A DNA stretch of 29,714 bases from UBA1381 sp964399965 (GCA_964399965.1 CAYNRX010000029.1:1-29714), one strand, 5' to 3'; shown: positions 1 through 8,113, numbered from the stretch's first letter. The notes: generated by a model not told the origin, from the sequence alone. A program made the numbers and translations.

Positions 1-76
1 AATTCGAGGGTTTCACCCTCGAGCTCCCCAGAATAAGGAAATAATTGTAAAACGCCGTCGCGTTTTACAATTATTT
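1..76 (-). repeat. Partial copy of a stem-loop-string repeat (modules A and B), inverted
   Basis: Two hairpins sit at the 3' end of hemZ. Module A pairs 5-11 with 15-21 (7 bp, 3-nt loop). Module B pairs 39-55 with 60-76 (17 bp, 4-nt loop). Read on the minus strand, the segment is almost identical to 23481-23555; the differences lie in the module B loop (GACG here, GACA there) and in the linker between the hairpins. The hemZ stop codon (71-73) lies inside module B, so the hairpin may also act as the transcript end, although the T-tract after it is poor. The copy is cut by the window edge; by analogy with 23481-23692, modules C, D and E should continue to the left. Confidence 0.85.
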
Positions 77-1504
77 AAAAAGTTTTACCAATGCCCGTTT
101 TCTTTCGAGTATCTCCGCAAACCTTTTTATATATTCATCCGGCTCCTTGAAATTGAATACCCGCTCCACCTTTCCTTCGCCCAGAACGGCCTTGCTGCTG
201 CCGCCTCCTCCGAAGGCGGCAATGGAGCTTATCTCCTCCATGATGGCGATATTGTAGAAGCTCTCGTATCCCTTCTTCGCCCAGCCGGTATTTTCCAGAT
301 TGCCGATCGTATTCTTCTGGCGGTACATATAGTAGGGAGCATAGCCATGCTCATAAAGCGCGCTATATCCGGCGGTGAGCATTTTGCCCACCTCGCGCAC
401 ATCGGCGGAGGACACCTCCCGCATCGCCATATCGGCCGCCCGCTTTTTATAGAGCGTGTGTATCGTCACGCTTTCGGGGTCGAGTGCTGTCACCTCCCGC
501 ACGGAGCGCGCAAAATCCTCCGCCCGCTCTCCCGGCAGCCCGGCGATAAGATCCATATTGATATTGTCAAAGCCGGCCTCCCGCGCCAGGCCGAACGCCC
601 GTACCACCTCGGCCGCCGTATGACGGCGGTTTATGCGCCGGAGAGTGAGATCGTTCATCGACTGGGGATTGACGCTTATGCGGTTCGCGCCGCTATCCTT
701 AGCCGCTTTGAGCTTCTCCGCCGTGAGGACGTCCGCCCTTCCGGCTTCAATGGTAAATTCCACCTCATCGCCAAGGTCAAATTCCCGCCGGATATGCGAG
801 CACAGGGCGGCTGTCTGCTCAGGAGTCATCACCGCCGGAGTGCCGCCGCCGATATAGACGCTCATGCAGCTTATGCCACGGCTGCGCAACAGCTTTGCCC
901 CCTCCGATATCTCCACCGCCAAAAGGCGCAGAAATTCCTCCAGATATTTCCCGGCCGTGCGCATATCGCGGCTGACGAACGAGCAATAGGAACAGCGGCT
1001 GGGGCAGAACGGTATCCCCACATAGACGCAGACGCTGTCCGCAGTCGCCCTATCTATGAGCGGCCGCTCATTCTCCGCCACCTCGGCCGCAAGCCTGGCC
1101 TTTTCCGGTTCCACAAAGTACACGTCCTCCAGCTGGGAGCGTATCTCCTCCGCAAAGAACCCTTCCTCCAGCATCTGCCGCGCCAGCTTGGCCGGGCGCA
1201 CGCCGCACAGCGTTCCCCAGGGAAGAGGGATACGGCGGAATTTCTCCGCCGCCGTGCACAGGGAGCGTATAGCCGCGCTCTCCCGCGCCGTCTTGGGTGA
1301 AAACAGCCTTCTGTCCTTGGGGATCACCGTCTCGGCCGAGGAGGAGGACTGGCCGTACAATATCTCCGTATAGGCGCGCATTTCCTCCTCATCCTCCTCA
1401 AACCGCGAATGTATCAGGAGGATATCCTCCGCCCGGCGGCCGAAATACATCGAGGAAAACAGCTCCAGCTTTCCCCGGCAGTCAAGCCCGGTCTGGTATA
1501 TCAT
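71..1504 (-). CDS. hemZ: HemZ, radical SAM coproporphyrinogen dehydrogenase-like protein
   Basis: This 477-residue radical SAM protein resembles clostridial HemZ, which is annotated as an oxygen-independent coproporphyrinogen III oxidase-type enzyme of cytosolic heme synthesis. The iron-sulfur motif CPSRCSYC is at C167, C171 and C174, and the SAM-binding GGGTP motif follows at about residue 220. The N-terminal segment of about 150 residues before the radical SAM core separates HemZ from HemW/HemN. Its ATG overlaps the leuA stop in an ATGA, so it should be translated from the leuA transcript and fall under the leucine attenuator upstream. HemZ is poorly characterised biochemically, and HemW-like heme-chaperone activity cannot be excluded from sequence. 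A tetrapyrrole operon (hemL, cobA-hemD) lies 8 kb away on the other strand. Confidence 0.9.
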   Translation of the reverse strand: MIYQTGLDCRGKLELFSSMYFGRRAEDILLIHSRFEEDEEEMRAYTEILYGQSSSSAETVIPKDRRLFSPKTARESAAIRSLCTAAEKFRRIPLPWGTLCGVRPAKLARQMLEEGFFAEEIRSQLEDVYFVEPEKARLAAEVAENERPLIDRATADSVCVYVGIPFCPSRCSYCSFVSRDMRTAGKYLEEFLRLLAVEISEGAKLLRSRGISCMSVYIGGGTPAVMTPEQTAALCSHIRREFDLGDEVEFTIEAGRADVLTAEKLKAAKDSGANRISVNPQSMNDLTLRRINRRHTAAEVVRAFGLAREAGFDNINMDLIAGLPGERAEDFARSVREVTALDPESVTIHTLYKKRAADMAMREVSSADVREVGKMLTAGYSALYEHGYAPYYMYRQKNTIGNLENTGWAKKGYESFYNIAIMEEISSIAAFGGGGSSKAVLGEGKVERVFNFKEPDEYIKRFAEILERKRALVKLFK

Positions 1505-3162
1505 TTATCCGCATTGAGCAGCTTGTTGACTGCGCTTACCAGGGCATACATCGAGGAGGTATTGATGTTGCTGTCCGTGCCCGCGCCCCAGTAGCATATG
1601 CCGTCGCCCTCCTTAACGGATATATAGCTTACGGCAATGGATGATGAGGAGCGTTCCAGAGCGTGCTCGTTGTAGATCATTATCTCGAAGCTGCGGCCGG
1701 TAAGCTCCCTTAAGGCGTTGGTCAGAGCGTCAAGCGGGCCGTTGCCCCCGGCCTCCAGCGTGCGCACCTCGCCCGCGTAGTCGACAGTTGCCGAAAGCGT
1801 CGTCCTGCCCTGGCTCACCGAGGAGCTGTAGAACAGGAGCTTTATGGGGGAGGTCTTATTCATGTATTCGTTCTTGAAGGCCTCGAGTATCTCCTCGTTT
1901 TCCATGACCGTATGTTTTGCGTCCGACATATCGGTAATAATGGAGGAGAACTGCACAAGCATCTTCTTCGGCAGGTGGTAGCCGTACTTATTTTCCATGA
2001 TATAGCTGAGGCCGCCCTTGCCGGACTGGCTGTTTATCTGTATCGGCTCGTATTTTCTGCCCAGATCCGTGGGATCTATCGTAAGATACGGATTCTCCCA
2101 GGAGGTATGGCCGGAAGCGTCATAGACGTCCATGGCCTTCTTTATCGCATCCTGATGGGAGCCGGAGAAGGCGACAAAGGCCATCTCCCCGGCATAGGGA
2201 TGACGCGGATGTATCGGCAGGCGGTTGAACCGCTCGTATACCGATATGACCTCGTCTATATTGTCGAGGTTGAGCTTAGGGTCGATGCCCTGGCAGAACA
2301 TATTGAGGGCGATCGTCACGATATCGGCGTTGCCGGTGCGTTCGCCGTTGCCGAACAGCGTGCCCTCGATCCTGTCCGCCCCGGCCAAAAGAGCCACCTC
2401 GGAGGAGGCCACGCCGGTGCCGCGGTCGTTGTGGGCATGGACGCTTATCACCACGTTCTCACGGTTTTTGATATGCTGGCACATATACTCTATCTGGTCT
2501 GCATAGACGTTTACCGTTGCCACCTCTATCGTTGAAGGGAGGTTTATTATCACCTTCCTGTCGGGAGTGGGATTTAAGACCTCCAAAACATCGTTTACGA
2601 CCTCGGCCGCATAGTCCATTTCCGTGCAGGTAAAGCTCTCGGGGGAGTATTCATAGCGGATATTGCCGCTGACCTTGCCCTCGACCAGGCTCACCAAAAG
2701 CTTCGCCCCGTCAACGGCCAGCTTCTTTATCTCCTCCTTATCCTTCTTAAACACCACTCTCCGCTGGAGCGTGGAGGTGGAGTTATAGAGGTGGATTATA
2801 GCGTTCTTCGCCCCATCGATAGCCTCGACCGTGCGCTTTATGATATGGTCGCGCGCCTGGGTCAGCACCTGTATAGTCACATCATCGGGGATGCGGTTTT
2901 CATCGATCAGGCGGCGTATAAACTCAAATTCGGTATTGGAAGCCGCCGGGAAGCCGACCTCTATCTCCTTGAAGCCCAGCTTTACCAGGTAGTCGAAAAA
3001 CTCCAGCTTCTCCTCGGTCGTCATCGGCGAATAAAGAGCCTGGTTGCCATCGCGCAGATCGACGCTGCACCACACGGGAGCCTTTGTTATCTCGTTATCC
3101 GGCCAGGTGCGGTTTTCTATGGGCACCTTATGATACATTTTCTTGTATTTGTGACAGTTCAT
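1501..3162 (-). CDS. leuA: 2-isopropylmalate synthase, long form (LeuA2)
   Basis: LeuA condenses acetyl-CoA with 2-oxoisovalerate to give 2-isopropylmalate, the committed step of leucine synthesis. The 553-residue length and the N-terminal DLRDGNQAL motif (about residues 36-44) fit the long LeuA2 type. The metal-binding HAHNDRG motif of the DRE-TIM metallolyase family is near residue 245. A C-terminal LeuA regulatory domain, the usual site of leucine feedback, occupies roughly the last 130 residues. The ATG at 3162 follows an AAAGGA ribosome site. The gene is preceded by a leader peptide and attenuator and followed by hemZ with a 4-bp overlap. No other leu genes are present in the window. Confidence 0.95.
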   Translation of the reverse strand: MNCHKYKKMYHKVPIENRTWPDNEITKAPVWCSVDLRDGNQALYSPMTTEEKLEFFDYLVKLGFKEIEVGFPAASNTEFEFIRRLIDENRIPDDVTIQVLTQARDHIIKRTVEAIDGAKNAIIHLYNSTSTLQRRVVFKKDKEEIKKLAVDGAKLLVSLVEGKVSGNIRYEYSPESFTCTEMDYAAEVVNDVLEVLNPTPDRKVIINLPSTIEVATVNVYADQIEYMCQHIKNRENVVISVHAHNDRGTGVASSEVALLAGADRIEGTLFGNGERTGNADIVTIALNMFCQGIDPKLNLDNIDEVISVYERFNRLPIHPRHPYAGEMAFVAFSGSHQDAIKKAMDVYDASGHTSWENPYLTIDPTDLGRKYEPIQINSQSGKGGLSYIMENKYGYHLPKKMLVQFSSIITDMSDAKHTVMENEEILEAFKNEYMNKTSPIKLLFYSSSVSQGRTTLSATVDYAGEVRTLEAGGNGPLDALTNALRELTGRSFEIMIYNEHALERSSSSIAVSYISVKEGDGICYWGAGTDSNINTSSMYALVSAVNKLLNADK

Positions 3163-3201
3163 AGCGGTTCATCCTTTCTTTGGCTTGGTTGTTTTGGTAA
3201 T

Positions 3202-3229
3202 AAAAAAACTGAGCCGCAATGCGACTCAG
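3202..3229 (-). terminator. Leucine attenuator terminator hairpin
   Basis: On the minus strand a 9-bp stem (3221-3229 with 3209-3217, one G-T pair, loop ATT) is followed by seven T residues (3202-3208). It lies between the leader peptide and leuA. Its 5' arm (3214-3229) can instead pair with an upstream segment (3270-3287), so the terminator and an antiterminator are mutually exclusive. Confidence 0.9.
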
Positions 3230-3293
3230 CTGATATTCCCGTCCTTTTTTTAAGGGCGCGAAAGCAAAACTGAAGCCTCATTGCCGGTTCAGT
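3209..3293 (-). promoter_or_regulatory. Ribosome-mediated leucine attenuator (alternative hairpins)
   Basis: Three pairings compete in the leader RNA. An early hairpin joins ACTGAA (3288-3293) with TTCAGT (3269-3274) and contains the leader stop codon. The antiterminator pairs CCGGCAATG (3279-3287) and CTTCAG (3270-3275) with CTGAG (3225-3229) and CATTGCGG (3214-3221). The terminator is 3202-3229. A ribosome finishing on the stop codon at 3289-3291 would cover 3279-3287 and allow termination. A ribosome stalled on the Leu codons would leave that segment free, so the antiterminator forms and leuA-hemZ is read. The pairings are visible in the sequence; the mechanism is inferred from the classical leu/trp attenuators. 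Confidence 0.85.
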
Positions 3294-3336
3294 CTGTTAC
3301 TAGTAGAAGGAGAGTTGTGTTAAATGAGCGTTTCAT
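3289..3336 (-). CDS. leuL: Leucine leader peptide (15 aa)
   Basis: A short reading frame with an AAAGGA ribosome site encodes MKRSFNTTLLLLVTD. It contains four consecutive leucine codons (CTC, CTT, CTA, CTA) followed by valine, and its TGA falls at the base of the first attenuator hairpin. It is too short to be found by length-based gene calling. Position, codon content and the competing hairpins downstream make it a leucine-sensing leader peptide for leuA. The name leuL is used by analogy with enterobacterial leu operons. Confidence 0.9.
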   Translation of the reverse strand: MKRSFNTTLLLLVTD

Positions 3337-3398
3337 AACGGTCAATCCTTTCACTGCTGCTTTCGCACCGGCTCCCAAAATAGGAGCTGTGCATTTAT

Positions 3399-3427
3399 AT
3401 TATACATAAAACGGCGGCCGTTGTCAA
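3399..3427 (-). promoter_or_regulatory. Consensus sigma-A promoter of leuA-hemZ
   Basis: TTGACA at 3422-3427 and TATAAT at 3399-3404 are separated by exactly 17 bp on the minus strand. Both hexamers are perfect consensus. Transcription would start near 3392, about 55 nt before the leader peptide, and the early RNA can form a small GCTCC/GGAGC hairpin (3371-3387). Confidence 0.92.
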
Positions 3428-3457
3428 TAGGTTTTTGAGAAAAATTTTAACGGTAGT

Positions 3458-4279
3458 TTACATCACTATCTCAATGACCGCTATCACCGCCGCAACGGCG
3501 GCAAATACCCCGGCGGCCGTGTAATCGAGCCTTCCCGCACGGGTCTGCTTCATCTTGGTGCGGTTCCTGCCGCCGCTGTAGCATCTTGCCTCCATCGCCG
3601 TCGCCAGCTCGTCCGCCCGCCTGAATGCGCTGACAAAAAGCGGCACCAAAAGCGGCAGCATCGCCTTTGCCCGCCGCAGGATATTCCCGCTTTCGAAATC
3701 CGCTCCCCTGGCCGTCTGCGCCTTCATTATCTTATCGGTCTCCTCGGCCAGCGTGGGGATGAATCGGATCGCTATCGTCATCATCATCGCTATCTCATGC
3801 GCGGGCACCTTTATGCGTTCGAACGGCTTTAATATTTTCTCTATCCCGTCCGTAAGCATCAGGGGCGTTGTCGTAAGCGTCAAAAGCGAGGTCCCCATCA
3901 CCAGGTACACCAAGCGCAAAAACATGAAAAACGCCGTTGCCACGCCCTGGCGCGTTATGCCCAGGGTGAACGTGCCTATATCCACCGACCACAGGTAATC
4001 CCCCGGGGTCATGAACATATTCAAGACCACCGTCACCGCCAAAAGTATCACCATCGGTTTCATTCCCCGGGCAATAAATTTCCAGGGCACTCCGCTTGAT
4101 GCGGTAAGGGCAAGCACCATCACCGTTACTATAAGGTACGAAAGCGGCGAATTGATGCAAAACAGCAAAATTATAAACAGAAGCGTCAGCACGAGCTTCG
4201 TCTTGGCGTCCATCCTATGGAGCACCGAATCCCCCGGCACGTACTGGCCGATTATGATATTACGAAACACATCCGTCAC
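3458..4279 (-). CDS. ecfT: ECF transporter transmembrane component EcfT
   Basis: EcfT is the membrane scaffold of group II energy-coupling-factor importers; it links the two ATPases to exchangeable substrate-binding S components for vitamins or metals. The 273-residue protein has several hydrophobic helices in the N-terminal half and the two Ala-Arg-Gly-type coupling motifs, ARGADF (about residue 190) and the variant ARCYSGG (about residue 232), where the ATPases dock. The start is GTG at 4277-4279 behind a GAAGGG ribosome site, overlapping the end of ecfA2 by 20 bp; a second GTG nine bases downstream is possible. It is the last gene of a six-gene operon. No S component is encoded nearby, so the substrate cannot be told. 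Confidence 0.93.
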   Translation of the reverse strand: MTDVFRNIIIGQYVPGDSVLHRMDAKTKLVLTLLFIILLFCINSPLSYLIVTVMVLALTASSGVPWKFIARGMKPMVILLAVTVVLNMFMTPGDYLWSVDIGTFTLGITRQGVATAFFMFLRLVYLVMGTSLLTLTTTPLMLTDGIEKILKPFERIKVPAHEIAMMMTIAIRFIPTLAEETDKIMKAQTARGADFESGNILRRAKAMLPLLVPLFVSAFRRADELATAMEARCYSGGRNRTKMKQTRAGRLDYTAAGVFAAVAAVIAVIEIVM

Positions 4280-5126
4280 CGCCCTTCAGGAGCTTTAGGA
4301 GCATATCGCGGGCATAGCCCACCGTATAGACCTCATCATCGACCGCCACGCCCGCCTCTCTGAGGATATCGCAAAGCCTCGTTATCTGCGGCGTTTCCAG
4401 ACCCATCTGCCGAAGCTCCTTCCCCCGTGTGAACACCTCGGCCACCGTGCCCTCCATCGCCAGGCGGCCTGAGTTCATAACGTATACGTAATCGGCGACT
4501 CTTGCCACGTCCTCCATCGAATGGGAGACGAAGAGTATCGTCATTTCCCTGCGCTCCCTGTGCAGAGCCTTCAGCATATCGAGGATATCGTCGCGGCCCC
4601 TGGGGTCAAGGCCGGCTGTCGGCTCGTCAAGTATCAGCACCCGCGGCTCCATCGCCAGCACCCCGGCAATGGCCGCCCGTCTTTTCTGCCCGCCCGAAAG
4701 CTCGAACGGCGATTTGCCCAGATACTTTTCCGAAAGCCCCACAAGCTCCGCCGAGGCCCTTACCCGGCGGCTTATCTCCGATTCCTCAAGCCCCATATTA
4801 CGGGGGCCGAAGGCGATATCCTTGGCCACCGTCTCCTCGAACAGCTGGTATTCCGGATACTGGAACACCAGGCCGACATTTTTCCTTATCTCCCTCAGAT
4901 CCGTCTTGGGATCGGCCACATCCAGCCCGTCTATTATGATCCTGCCGGAGGTAGGGCGTATGAGGGCGTTGAAATGCTGGATCAGCGTTGATTTGCCGCT
5001 GCCCGTATGGCCGATTATCGCCGCAAACGCTCCGTCCGGCACCTCCAGATTGATATCGAAAAGCGCCTGGCTCTCAAACGGCATCCCCGGCTGGTATATG
5101 TAGTTTACATGCTCAGCCTTGATCAT
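4260..5126 (-). CDS. ecfA2: ECF transporter ATPase EcfA2
   Basis: This is the second ATP-binding subunit of the ECF module. It shows Walker A GHTGSGKST, the Q-loop region, the signature LSGGQKRR, and Walker B VLILDEPTAGLD. The reading frame is open for another 35 codons upstream, but the ATG at 5126 is chosen because it follows AAGGAGGAGAGG, overlaps the ecfA1 stop in an ATGA, and begins with MIKAEHVNYIY, as family members do. The product is 288 residues. EcfA1 and EcfA2 form a heterodimer on the cytosolic face of EcfT; their adjacency in the order A1-A2-T is the standard Firmicutes arrangement. Confidence 0.93.
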   Translation of the reverse strand: MIKAEHVNYIYQPGMPFESQALFDINLEVPDGAFAAIIGHTGSGKSTLIQHFNALIRPTSGRIIIDGLDVADPKTDLREIRKNVGLVFQYPEYQLFEETVAKDIAFGPRNMGLEESEISRRVRASAELVGLSEKYLGKSPFELSGGQKRRAAIAGVLAMEPRVLILDEPTAGLDPRGRDDILDMLKALHRERREMTILFVSHSMEDVARVADYVYVMNSGRLAMEGTVAEVFTRGKELRQMGLETPQITRLCDILREAGVAVDDEVYTVGYARDMLLKLLKGGDGCVS

Positions 5127-5983
5127 TGGCCTCTCCTCCTTTTGAGCAGATTTATCAGCAGCTCGGCGCATTCCTCTACGCCCAGGACATCGGCCGGGAT
5201 ATCCACGCCGGCCTCCTTTAATTCCCAGCAAAGCTGCGTCACCTGCGGCACGTCAAGCCCCAGCCTGCGCAGCTCGGGCACATGGGCGAACACCTGTTTC
5301 GGCGTCCCGTCCATAACCACTCTCCCATCGTCCATTACCACTACCCGGTCGGCCTGCACGGCCTCGTCCATGTAGTGAGTTATGAGGACTACGGTCATAT
5401 TGCGGGTGCAGTTAAGCTCTCTTATCGTGCGTATGACCTCCGCCCTTCCATGGGGATCAAGCATCGCTGTCGGCTCGTCAAGCACTATGCACTCCGGCTC
5501 CATCGCCAGCGCCGCCGCTATCGCCACCCGCTGCTTCTGCCCGCCTGAAAGGCGCGAGGGCGCAGTCTGGGCATATTTGGTCATGCCCACGAGCTTCAAG
5601 CATTCGTCCACCCTCCGGCGTATCTCCTCGGGCTCTACGCCCAGATTCTCGGGCGCAAACGCCACCTCGTCCTCGACCATCGCCGCCACCATCTGGTTGT
5701 CCGGGTTCTGGAATACCATGCCGGCAGTGGAGCGGATATCGAACAGATGCTTTTTGTCCCTGGTGTCCATGCCCTTGACCCAGACCGTTCCTCCCGCAGG
5801 CAGGAGGATGGCGTTAAAGTGCTTGGCAAGCGTTGATTTTCCGCTGCCGTTGTGGCCGAGGACGGCCGTGAACGACCCATCGGCGATCTCGAGGTCTATC
5901 CCGTAAAGGACCTGGTCGTCATAAGTCCTGCCCTCGTCGTCCTCACGGGTGTAGGCGTATGTTAAGTCCTTTGTTTTGATCAT
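5123..5983 (-). CDS. ecfA1: ECF transporter ATPase EcfA1
   Basis: This is the first ATP-binding subunit of the ECF module, 286 residues. Visible motifs are Walker A GHNGSGKST (about residues 42-50), signature LSGGQKQR, Walker B CIVLDEPTAMLD and the switch histidine in VLITHYMDEA. The ATG follows ACGGAGGTAACATACCAC. It lies 24 bp after the MscS-family gene and overlaps ecfA2 by 4 bp, so all appear co-transcribed. Together with EcfA2 it powers uptake through EcfT and a distant S component. Confidence 0.93.
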   Translation of the reverse strand: MIKTKDLTYAYTREDDEGRTYDDQVLYGIDLEIADGSFTAVLGHNGSGKSTLAKHFNAILLPAGGTVWVKGMDTRDKKHLFDIRSTAGMVFQNPDNQMVAAMVEDEVAFAPENLGVEPEEIRRRVDECLKLVGMTKYAQTAPSRLSGGQKQRVAIAAALAMEPECIVLDEPTAMLDPHGRAEVIRTIRELNCTRNMTVVLITHYMDEAVQADRVVVMDDGRVVMDGTPKQVFAHVPELRRLGLDVPQVTQLCWELKEAGVDIPADVLGVEECAELLINLLKRRRGQ

Positions 5984-6007
5984 GTGGTATGTTACCTCCG
6001 TGTTGGT

Positions 6008-6826
6008 TTATTCCTGTTTCCCCTTTTCCTCCACCACTACCAGATGGTTATACGGTATCTGGATCCCCCGTTCTCTCAAGCCCTCGCGCACCCGCTCCAA
6101 AAGCTCCCGCTCGGTCATGAACTGGTCGCCCGGGGCGCAGAAGGCGAGAGCGCGGATATTGACCGCCGAGGCTCCCAGCATCGTAACTCCCAGGATCTGG
6201 GGCTTTTTCGTCAGGTAGGAAAGCTCCGAAAAAGCCTCCTCCAGTATCTCCTCCATGGCCGCCCTGGCCTTTTCGATATCCTCATCATACGATACCCCCA
6301 CGTCTATGACCACCGAACGGTCGGCCTGGGAATGGTTTATCACCCGGTCGATGGTCCCGTTCGGTATATAGAGCCTATCGCCCTGGAAATTCTCCACGCA
6401 AGTCATCCTCAGCGTGATATCGGCCACTGTGCCGCAGAAATCGCCTATCGTCACCATATCGCCGACTGCGTATTGGTTTTCCAAAAGCACAAAAAAGCCG
6501 TTTATCGAATCCTTCACCAAACTCTGCGCCCCCAAGCCCAAAGCCACGCTTACGATACCGGTGGCCGCGATCACCGAGGAGGGCGATATGCCGAAGAGTA
6601 TCTGCAGGATGAACAGGGCGGCGATGAAATACACCGCGGCCGAGACCGCCTTTGACAATACGCCAAAAAGCGTGCTTATCCTCTGATCGTCGCGCTTTTT
6701 TACTATCTTTCCTATCCGCCCCCGCAAAAAACGGCACAGCACCCAGGCCATGATCCCTATTATAATCGACTGCACTATCTTGTTGGCCAGTATGGGGGCG
6801 ATAATATCCCGGTAAAATTCTATCAT
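6008..6826 (-). CDS. Small-conductance mechanosensitive channel (MscS family)
   Basis: The 272-residue protein has the compact MscS architecture: N-terminal transmembrane helices (about residues 15-35 and 60-85), the pore-lining TM3 segment (around GIVSVALGLGAQSLVKDSI), then the beta domain with the ENQYAVGDMV motif, and a C-terminal mixed alpha/beta domain. Such channels release solutes on hypo-osmotic shock. Its ATG overlaps the stop of the VanZ-family gene in an ATGA and it precedes ecfA1 by 24 bp. Pairing with an ECF transporter is unusual but may only reflect shared envelope or housekeeping expression. Confidence 0.92.
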   Translation of the reverse strand: MIEFYRDIIAPILANKIVQSIIIGIMAWVLCRFLRGRIGKIVKKRDDQRISTLFGVLSKAVSAAVYFIAALFILQILFGISPSSVIAATGIVSVALGLGAQSLVKDSINGFFVLLENQYAVGDMVTIGDFCGTVADITLRMTCVENFQGDRLYIPNGTIDRVINHSQADRSVVIDVGVSYDEDIEKARAAMEEILEEAFSELSYLTKKPQILGVTMLGASAVNIRALAFCAPGDQFMTERELLERVREGLRERGIQIPYNHLVVVEEKGKQE

Positions 6827-7284
6827 CCGATCTCCCTCTTTTCTCTACGCCGGTATAAAAAGTACCATACCGCAGCCGCTATGATCCCTCCGGAAAAATC
6901 GATGAATACGTCCGTTATCTGCGATGATCTTTCGGGGATGCGCATCTGGATAAACTCATCTATACAGGCCGCAAACAGCACCGTAAAAAGGATATATACC
7001 ATTTTATACCAATACCCCGGTATCTTCTTGAACGACCGCGTGAAAAATCCGCCGGAGAATATCCCCAGGAGGAAAAACTCCGTCACGTGCGCTCCCTTGC
7101 GGACAACGGTCATCACCCCATCCCCGGGGCTTACGCCCACAAGGGATAAAAGGCCGTTTAAGATGTTGGCGAAGAACTGGCTGTCGCGGGTGGAATCGTC
7201 GCCGCTTTTTAAGGAATTGGAAAAGATGAACGCAAGCCATAAAACGGCCAGTCCCAGGTATATAAAGCGTGTGTATTTTTTCAT
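6823..7284 (-). CDS. VanZ-family membrane protein (first of a tandem pair)
   Basis: This is a 153-residue integral membrane protein with about four transmembrane helices and VanZ-family hallmarks: an FSNSLKSGDDS segment after TM1, the VVRKGAHVTEFFLLG motif, and DEFIQMRIPERSSQITDVFIDFSGG near the end. VanZ was named for teicoplanin resistance, but most homologues in spore formers have no known function. The upstream in-frame extension is ignored: the ATG at 7284 overlaps the previous stop in an ATGA and starts a typical MKKYTRF signal-anchor. It is related to, but clearly diverged from, its neighbour at 7281-7916, suggesting an old duplication. Confidence 0.88.
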   Translation of the reverse strand: MKKYTRFIYLGLAVLWLAFIFSNSLKSGDDSTRDSQFFANILNGLLSLVGVSPGDGVMTVVRKGAHVTEFFLLGIFSGGFFTRSFKKIPGYWYKMVYILFTVLFAACIDEFIQMRIPERSSQITDVFIDFSGGIIAAAVWYFLYRRREKREIG

Positions 7285-7916
7285 GCGCCGCCTCCCGAAA
7301 AACGCTTGTGCACAGCCGCCGCCCCCATAAACAGAAGCCGCAGCCCGCACACGGCCAAAAGCCCGATCGCCGCTCCCGAAAGGTCGATAAGAGCGTCCGC
7401 CACCCTCGTCCCGCGGCTGTCGGCGAAGGTCTGCAAAAACTCATCGGTCACCGCCGTTAGGAGCGTAAAAAACAGTACGTATATGATACAATAACGGAAT
7501 TTTTGCCTTAAGCCCGTTATGCAGAACAGGGAGAAAAATACCGAAAGCGCCAAAAACTCCGAAAAATGCGCCATCTTGCGCATGGTGGCGTTGGCGTCAC
7601 CGGCAGTTTCTGTATAAAACAGTGAGAAATATCCGTTGGTGATCTCCTTGATGCGCTGAGTGATCCACGGCTCATCCTCCTCGTCCGCCGCCTGCGCCAC
7701 AGGCGTGGCCGCAGGAACGGAGGCCATGACAGGCTCGGTCGATACCTCGCCCTGCTCGATGCTGCCGGAGATCCTGCGCAGGAAAAACGCGCTCTTCTCG
7801 GCAAAAAAGTTACTTATCTTATCGGAGGTCTCGCTGGACATGAGCGAATTTGTGAAGATGAGCAGCACGCAGCCGACAGTAAGCACAAGGAATATCCTGG
7901 AAAATATCTTGTTCAT
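7281..7916 (-). CDS. VanZ-family membrane protein with extended extracytoplasmic loop
   Basis: This is the first gene of the operon. The protein (about 211 residues) has the VanZ pattern FTNSLMSSETSDKISNFF after TM1, MRKMAHFSEFLALS in the middle, and DEFLQTFADSRGTRVADALIDLSG near the C-terminus. Compared with its neighbour it carries an extra segment of about 60 residues between TM1 and TM2, rich in Ala, Pro, Val and acidic residues, probably outside the membrane. Two ATGs are available, 7922 and 7916; the second is preferred because AGGAG lies 8 nt before it but only about 2 nt before the first. The function is unknown. Confidence 0.85.
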   Translation of the reverse strand: MNKIFSRIFLVLTVGCVLLIFTNSLMSSETSDKISNFFAEKSAFFLRRISGSIEQGEVSTEPVMASVPAATPVAQAADEEDEPWITQRIKEITNGYFSLFYTETAGDANATMRKMAHFSEFLALSVFFSLFCITGLRQKFRYCIIYVLFFTLLTAVTDEFLQTFADSRGTRVADALIDLSGAAIGLLAVCGLRLLFMGAAAVHKRFSGGGA

Positions 7917-7950
7917 GAACATCTCTCCTGTTACCAGACGTTATTATCTA

Positions 7951-7958
7951 ATTATATC
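7951..7958 (-). promoter_or_regulatory. Probable extended -10 promoter of the VanZ-MscS-ECF operon
   Basis: On the minus strand a perfect TATAAT (7951-7956) preceded by TGA forms an extended -10 about 35 bp before the first gene. No good -35 is visible at the right distance. The surrounding 7923-8070 region is very AT-rich and shows nothing else except the divergent gap promoter. Confidence 0.6.
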
Positions 7959-8074
7959 ATAAAACAGCCTCAATTGTATCCCTTATATATATAAAAATTT
8001 ACTACATAATATATAATGTTTTTTGTGCAAAACAGATAAAACCGAAAAAAGGATACTTTTTTAACAAATTCCTC

Positions 8075-8103
8075 TTGTATATTCAGATAATTTGAGGTAA
8101 AAT
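8075..8103 (+). promoter_or_regulatory. Probable gap promoter
   Basis: TTGTAT (8075-8080) and TAAAAT (8098-8103) are spaced by 17 bp. An alternative pair, TTAACA (8061-8066) with GATAAT (8086-8091), has a less favourable 19-bp spacer. Transcription from the first pair would start near 8110, immediately before the 18-bp palindrome. Confidence 0.6.
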
Positions 8104-8113
8104 ATAGGGGAGG

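Noticed and set aside
347..1300. Plus-strand frame of 317 codons antisense to hemZ
   Set aside because: A shadow of a GC-rich gene: rich in Arg, His and Ala, no family resemblance, no ribosome site.
3163..3427. T-box riboswitch upstream of leuA
   Set aside because: No T-box core or specifier stem is visible; the leader peptide and competing hairpins explain the region.
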